Of a stretch of 8,331 nt of DNA, positions 5,153 through 8,331 are shown piece after piece; within the stretch, counting starts at the first letter, position 1; every line of letters begins with the position of its first letter. The notes beneath the pieces are model-generated. The model did not search any database, was not told the DNA's origin, and worked only from the letters and a program-made list of their open reading frames with translations. Origin of the DNA: JACQAI01 sp035507915. GTDB taxonomy: Bacteria; Pseudomonadota; Alphaproteobacteria; Elsterales; Elsteraceae. A program made the translations under genes and the position numbers. The stretch covers positions 1 through 8,331 of the forward strand of contig DATJNS010000104.1 in NCBI GenBank assembly GCA_035507915.1, given 5' to 3'.

Positions 5153-6607
5153 GTGCCCAGACCCGCCAACATGCTCTTCATCCTGTCCGACGAGCACAAC
5201 CCACGCGTGCTCGGCTGCGCCGGCCATCCGATGATCAAGACGCCCAACCTCGACCGGCTGGCCGCCGGCGGCGTGCGGTTCGCCGACGCCTATTGCAACT
5301 CGCCGATCTGCGTGCCGTCGCGCGCCGCGCTGGCGACCGGCCGCTACGTCCATCAGATCCGCTTCTGGGACAACGGCATTCCCTATGACGGCAGCGTGCC
5401 GAGCTGGGGCCATCGCCTGAAGCAGGCCGGGCACGAGGCGACCTCGATCGGCAAGCTGCACTTCCGCAGCGCCGACGACGACAACGGCTTCAGCGAGGAG
5501 GTCATGCCCCTGCACGTGGTCGGCGGCATCGGCGACCCGCTCGGCTGGTTGCGCGACCCGCTGCCGGTGCGCAAAGCCGCCCTGCGGCTCGCCGCCGACG
5601 CCGGCTGCGGCAACTCAAGCTACCAGGAGTACGACGACAAGATCACGGCGGCCGCGATCGACTGGCTGAAGGCACGCGCCGACAAGGCGGGCGACAAGCC
5701 CTGGACGCTGTTCGTCTCGCTGGTCTGTCCGCACTTCCCGCTGATCGCCCGGCCCGAATGGTACGGCCTCTATCCCGAGGACCAGGTGCCGGAGCCCGCA
5801 ATGTACGCGCCGCGCGAGCGCCCGGACCATCCCTACATCGTCGGCATCCGCGAGTGCATGATCTACGACAAGGGGTTCGACGAGGCCAAGCGACGGCGTG
5901 CCATCGCGGCCTATTTCGGCATGGTGAGCTTCGTCGATCACAATGTCGGCAAGCTGCTCGACACGCTCGCGGCGACCGGCCTGGCGGACCGCACGCGGGT
6001 GCTCTACTCGAGCGATCACGGCGACAATCTCGGCACGCGGGGGCTGTGGGGCAAGTCGACGATGTACGAGGAGTCGGCCGGAATCCCGATGATCCTCGCC
6101 GGCCCCGACGTGCCGCGCGGCGCCGTCTGCCGCGAGCCAGTGTCGCTGGTCGACTGCTTTCCCACCATCGTCGCGGGCGCCGGGTTGCCCATGCATGCCC
6201 AGGATCGCGACCTGCCGGGCGCCTCGCTGCTCGACATCGCGCAAGGCACGGCGCCGCAGCGCACGATCCTCTCCGAGTACCACGCGGCGGGCGCCGCGAC
6301 CGGCGCCTTCCTGATCCGCCACGGCCGCTTCAAGTACGTCCACTATGTCGGCATGCCGCCCCAGCTCTTCGATCTCGCGGCCGATCCGCAGGAGCGGCGC
6401 GATCTCGGCCAAGACCCCGGTCATCGCGAGGCGATCGGCGCGTGCGAGGCCGCGCTGCGCCGGGTCGTCGATCCCGAGAAGGCCGACGCGCTGGCGCGCG
6501 CCGACCAGGCCGCGCGCATCGCGGCGTTCGGCGGCCGCGAGAAGATCCTCGCGCACGGAAGCTTCGGATACTCGCCGACTCCCGGGACCAACCCGGTCTA
6601 CAATTGA
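5153..6607 (+). CDS. Sulfatase family hydrolase (formylglycine type)
   Basis: A 484-residue member of the alkaline phosphatase/sulfatase superfamily, most like choline-sulfatase-type enzymes. C53 in CVPSR (53-57) is the cysteine of the CxPxR signature, which a formylglycine-generating enzyme converts to the catalytic residue. The rest of the active-site set is visible: D13-E14 (usually D-D or D-Q), R57, K101 and H103 (GKLHF), H194 (CPHFP), D288-H289 (SSDHGD) and K301 (WGKS). GHPMIKTPNLDRLAAGG at 24-40 and LFDLAADPQERRDLG at 405-419 are further family stretches. There is no signal peptide, so it should act in the cytoplasm on an imported ester. GTG start at 5153 with GGAGG 6 bases upstream. 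Its stop overlaps the start of the MFS transporter gene (TGATG), which implies coupled translation. Expected reaction: hydrolysis of an organic sulfate ester. Phosphonate monoester hydrolases share the motif and are a less likely alternative. No activating enzyme is encoded in the window. Confidence 0.92.
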   Translation: MPRPANMLFILSDEHNPRVLGCAGHPMIKTPNLDRLAAGGVRFADAYCNSPICVPSRAALATGRYVHQIRFWDNGIPYDGSVPSWGHRLKQAGHEATSIGKLHFRSADDDNGFSEEVMPLHVVGGIGDPLGWLRDPLPVRKAALRLAADAGCGNSSYQEYDDKITAAAIDWLKARADKAGDKPWTLFVSLVCPHFPLIARPEWYGLYPEDQVPEPAMYAPRERPDHPYIVGIRECMIYDKGFDEAKRRRAIAAYFGMVSFVDHNVGKLLDTLAATGLADRTRVLYSSDHGDNLGTRGLWGKSTMYEESAGIPMILAGPDVPRGAVCREPVSLVDCFPTIVAGAGLPMHAQDRDLPGASLLDIAQGTAPQRTILSEYHAAGAATGAFLIRHGRFKYVHYVGMPPQLFDLAADPQERRDLGQDPGHREAIGACEAALRRVVDPEKADALARADQAARIAAFGGREKILAHGSFGYSPTPGTNPVYN

Positions 6608-7854
6608 TGGCGGCGCTGCGCCGCAGCCGGTGGCTACGCATCCTGGGCGTCGCCTTCGTGATGTACGTGCTGTCGTACATCGACCGGGTCAACATCGCGA
6701 TGGCGACGCCGGCGATGCGCTCCGAGCTCGGCCTCAGCGGTGCCGACATCGGCTTCGCGATCGGCTTCTTCTTCTGGGGTTACATCGTCCTGCAGATTCC
6801 GGCGGGGCGGCTGGCCGGCGTGTGGAGCGCCAAGTGGACGATCCTCATCCAGCTCGTGCTGTGGAGCGGCGCCGCGCTGTCGACCGCGTTCGTGCACACC
6901 GAAGGCCAGCTGATCGCCAACCGCTTCGCGCTCGGCTTGAGCGAAGGCGGTGTGCTGACCGGCACCATCGTACTGATCCGCGCGTGGTTCACCCGCGCCG
7001 AGCGGGCGCGCGCCAACACGATGTTCCTGCTGAGCCTCGCGATCGCCCCGGTCATCGCCAACCCGATCTCGGGACTGGTGCTGGCGTATTTCGATTGGCG
7101 CGACATGTTCCTCGTCGAGGCGCTGCCGGCCTTGCTGTGGGGTCTCGTCTGGTGCTGGGCGGTCGCCGACCGGCCGGAGAACGCGCGCTGGCTGCCCGCC
7201 GCCGAGCGCGACCGCCTGGTTGCGGCGCTCGAGGCCGAGCGCACCCTCGCCGGGACGCCGCGCGGCCACTGGATCGCGACCTTGTGGCACCCGGCGGTGC
7301 TGCTGCTCGCGGTCTACAATTTCGGTGCCCTCATGGCCGAGTGGGGCGTCAATTTCTGGCTGCCCAGCGTGCTCAAGGAGACCGGCCTCTCGATCGTCAC
7401 CGTCGGCTTCCTCAGCGCGATCCCCTACGTCGTCGGCGCCCTCATGATGATCCTGGTGGCGTGGCGGTCGGACCGCGTGCAGGAGCGCAAGTGGCACATG
7501 ATCACGGCGACCGCGGCCTCCGGCGCGTTCCTGATCCTGGCGAGCCTGGCACCGCAAGGCAGCACGGCCGCGATCCTGATCTGCCTGACCTTGGCGGTCG
7601 GTGCGTTCCTCGGTCGCTTCGGGCCGTTCTGGACCTTGCCGAGCGAGATCCTGCCGCCCGCGGTCGCCGGCGTCGGCATCGGCCTGATCAACGGCGCCGG
7701 CAATCTCGGCGGCACCGTCGGCCCCTATTTCTTCGGCTACGTCCGCACGGCGACCGGCAGCTTCTCGCTCGCGCTCCTGGTCGGCGGCGCTTCGCTGATT
7801 CTCGGCAGCCTGATCGCCGCGCCGATCCGCAGCCGGCGCGTGGACGCGCGCTAG
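6607..7854 (+). CDS. MFS transporter, anion:cation symporter (ACS) family
   Basis: A 415-residue inner-membrane protein with about 12 predicted helices. Signatures of the ACS branch of the MFS, which imports organic anions such as tartrate, phthalate and hexuronates: YIDRVNIAMATPAM at 24-37, GYIVLQIPAGRLAG at 58-71, NRFALGLSEGG at 105-115, WFTRAERARAN at 127-137, DRPENARWL at 188-196 at the start of the central loop, and INGAGNLGGTVGPYFFGY at 361-378. The ATG shares its A with the TGA of the sulfatase gene; the same frame stays open far upstream, but that stretch is only the shadow of the sulfatase gene. Tight coupling to a cytoplasmic sulfatase suggests it imports the anionic sulfate ester the enzyme cleaves; this is inference from context. 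The TAG stop overlaps the stop of the convergent GST-like gene. Family confidence high, substrate unknown. Confidence 0.92.
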   Translation: MAALRRSRWLRILGVAFVMYVLSYIDRVNIAMATPAMRSELGLSGADIGFAIGFFFWGYIVLQIPAGRLAGVWSAKWTILIQLVLWSGAALSTAFVHTEGQLIANRFALGLSEGGVLTGTIVLIRAWFTRAERARANTMFLLSLAIAPVIANPISGLVLAYFDWRDMFLVEALPALLWGLVWCWAVADRPENARWLPAAERDRLVAALEAERTLAGTPRGHWIATLWHPAVLLLAVYNFGALMAEWGVNFWLPSVLKETGLSIVTVGFLSAIPYVVGALMMILVAWRSDRVQERKWHMITATAASGAFLILASLAPQGSTAAILICLTLAVGAFLGRFGPFWTLPSEILPPAVAGVGIGLINGAGNLGGTVGPYFFGYVRTATGSFSLALLVGGASLILGSLIAAPIRSRRVDAR

Positions 7855-8331
7855 CCGGCGAGCGCCTGCCAGCATCCGGTCTGGCGAAGCGCCGGCTCGA
7901 TCGGCGTGATGTCGCCCACGGACAGCGCACGGAACCGCGTCTCGAGCTGCCGCAGACATTTCACTTGGTATTTGAACGGCTGTAGCACGTAGGTGTGGCC
8001 GAGCGCCTGCAGCTCGAGCCGGGCCCGGCCGGCATCGTAAGCCGCCGCGTTCGCGCGCAGGAACGGCAGATAGAAATCCCCGGCGAGCTGCAACAGATCC
8101 CGCACCCAAGGACCGACGCCCCGCTGCGACATGTCCCAGTCGCCCTCGACGCCCGACGCGTCATCGAGCCGACGTGCCCAGATGTCGGTGAACGGCGCGC
8201 GCTCGCGCATGATCCGCATCGGCGTCGGATCGCAGGCCATCTGGGCGAGCTGCCCGTACCACGCGAAGTCGGCAAGCGACGGGCGCGTGCCGAAGAGGAA
8301 CTTGCCGAGCCCGACATGCGGCTCGAACGCC
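7851..8331 (-). CDS. Glutathione S-transferase family protein, C-terminal part (5' end outside window)
   Basis: 159 residues plus stop, open to the right edge; the start and the N-terminal thioredoxin-like, glutathione-binding domain lie outside. The visible part is the all-helical C-terminal GST domain. It begins AFEPHVGLGKFLFGTRPSLA and continues DFAWYGQLAQMACDPTPMRI; the F-G-x-R-P-S-x-A-D-F segment is the conserved N-capping box and hydrophobic staple of GST helix 6. WARRLDDASG follows. The internal ATG at 8240 falls in the middle of this domain and is not the real start. GSTs conjugate glutathione to electrophiles, or act in dehalogenation, ether cleavage or isomerization. Without the N-terminal domain the class cannot be named. 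It is convergent with the ACS transporter gene, the two stops overlapping. Confidence 0.88.
   Translation of the reverse strand, partial: AFEPHVGLGKFLFGTRPSLADFAWYGQLAQMACDPTPMRIMRERAPFTDIWARRLDDASGVEGDWDMSQRGVGPWVRDLLQLAGDFYLPFLRANAAAYDAGRARLELQALGHTYVLQPFKYQVKCLRQLETRFRALSVGDITPIEPALRQTGCWQALAG

Noticed and set aside
5615..6556. Minus-strand open frame opposite the sulfatase
   Set aside because: Antisense of a gene with complete catalytic residues; the frame has no family features.
5758..6606. N-terminal extension of the ACS transporter frame by 283 codons
   Set aside because: The added residues are an Arg-rich shadow of the sulfatase gene; family similarity starts just after the ATG at 6607.
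6634..8109. 491-codon minus-strand open frame opposite the ACS transporter
   Set aside because: No domain, charged low-complexity translation, and it conflicts with the GST frame on the same strand near 7851-8109.

Overview
This is a GC-rich, tightly packed bacterial chromosomal window (about two-thirds G+C or more by eye). Third codon positions are strongly G/C, starts are ATG or GTG, and several genes have good Shine-Dalgarno (SD) sequences. Gene content and protein style suggest a proteobacterium with a broad catabolic repertoire, most likely an alphaproteobacterium of the Rhodospirillales/Hyphomicrobiales type. That taxonomic call is inference: the window holds no rRNA or marker gene. There are no tRNAs, insertion sequences, CRISPR arrays, phage genes or long intergenic gaps.

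Layout, left to right: (1) a leftward pair, 2111 to 1, with an ACMSD-type metal-dependent amidohydrolase/decarboxylase followed 10 bases later by a tetratricopeptide-repeat (TPR) protein whose C-terminal region looks like the start of an ATP-grasp-like domain and runs off the left edge; (2) a rightward single gene, 2201-3100, for a luciferase-like (F420- or flavin-dependent) oxidoreductase, divergent from block 1 across 89 bases that hold a perfect 6-4-6 palindrome; (3) a leftward pair, 5003 to 3116, with a SnoaL/NTF2-fold protein and a 14-helix DHA2-type drug efflux transporter; (4) a rightward pair, 5153-7854, with a formylglycine-type sulfatase and a major facilitator (MFS) transporter of the anion:cation symporter (ACS) family, joined by a TGATG stop/start overlap; (5) a leftward glutathione S-transferase-like gene, cut by the right edge, whose stop codon overlaps the stop of block 4 in a CTAG palindrome.

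The best-supported functional unit is block 4: an ACS importer coupled to a cytoplasmic sulfatase, which suggests uptake and desulfation of an organic sulfate ester (or, less likely, a phosphonate or phosphate ester). The amidohydrolase, luciferase-like oxidoreductase, SnoaL-like protein and GST are families often found in breakdown of aromatic or xenobiotic compounds, but the alternating strands show at least five transcription units. A single pathway is therefore only a guess, and no substrate can be named. No regulator gene is present.

I found no clear new system. The points most worth a second look are the TPR/ATP-grasp-like fusion, the complete sulfatase active site with a D-E pair in place of the usual D-D, the palindrome between the divergent genes, and the tail-to-tail stop-codon overlap.
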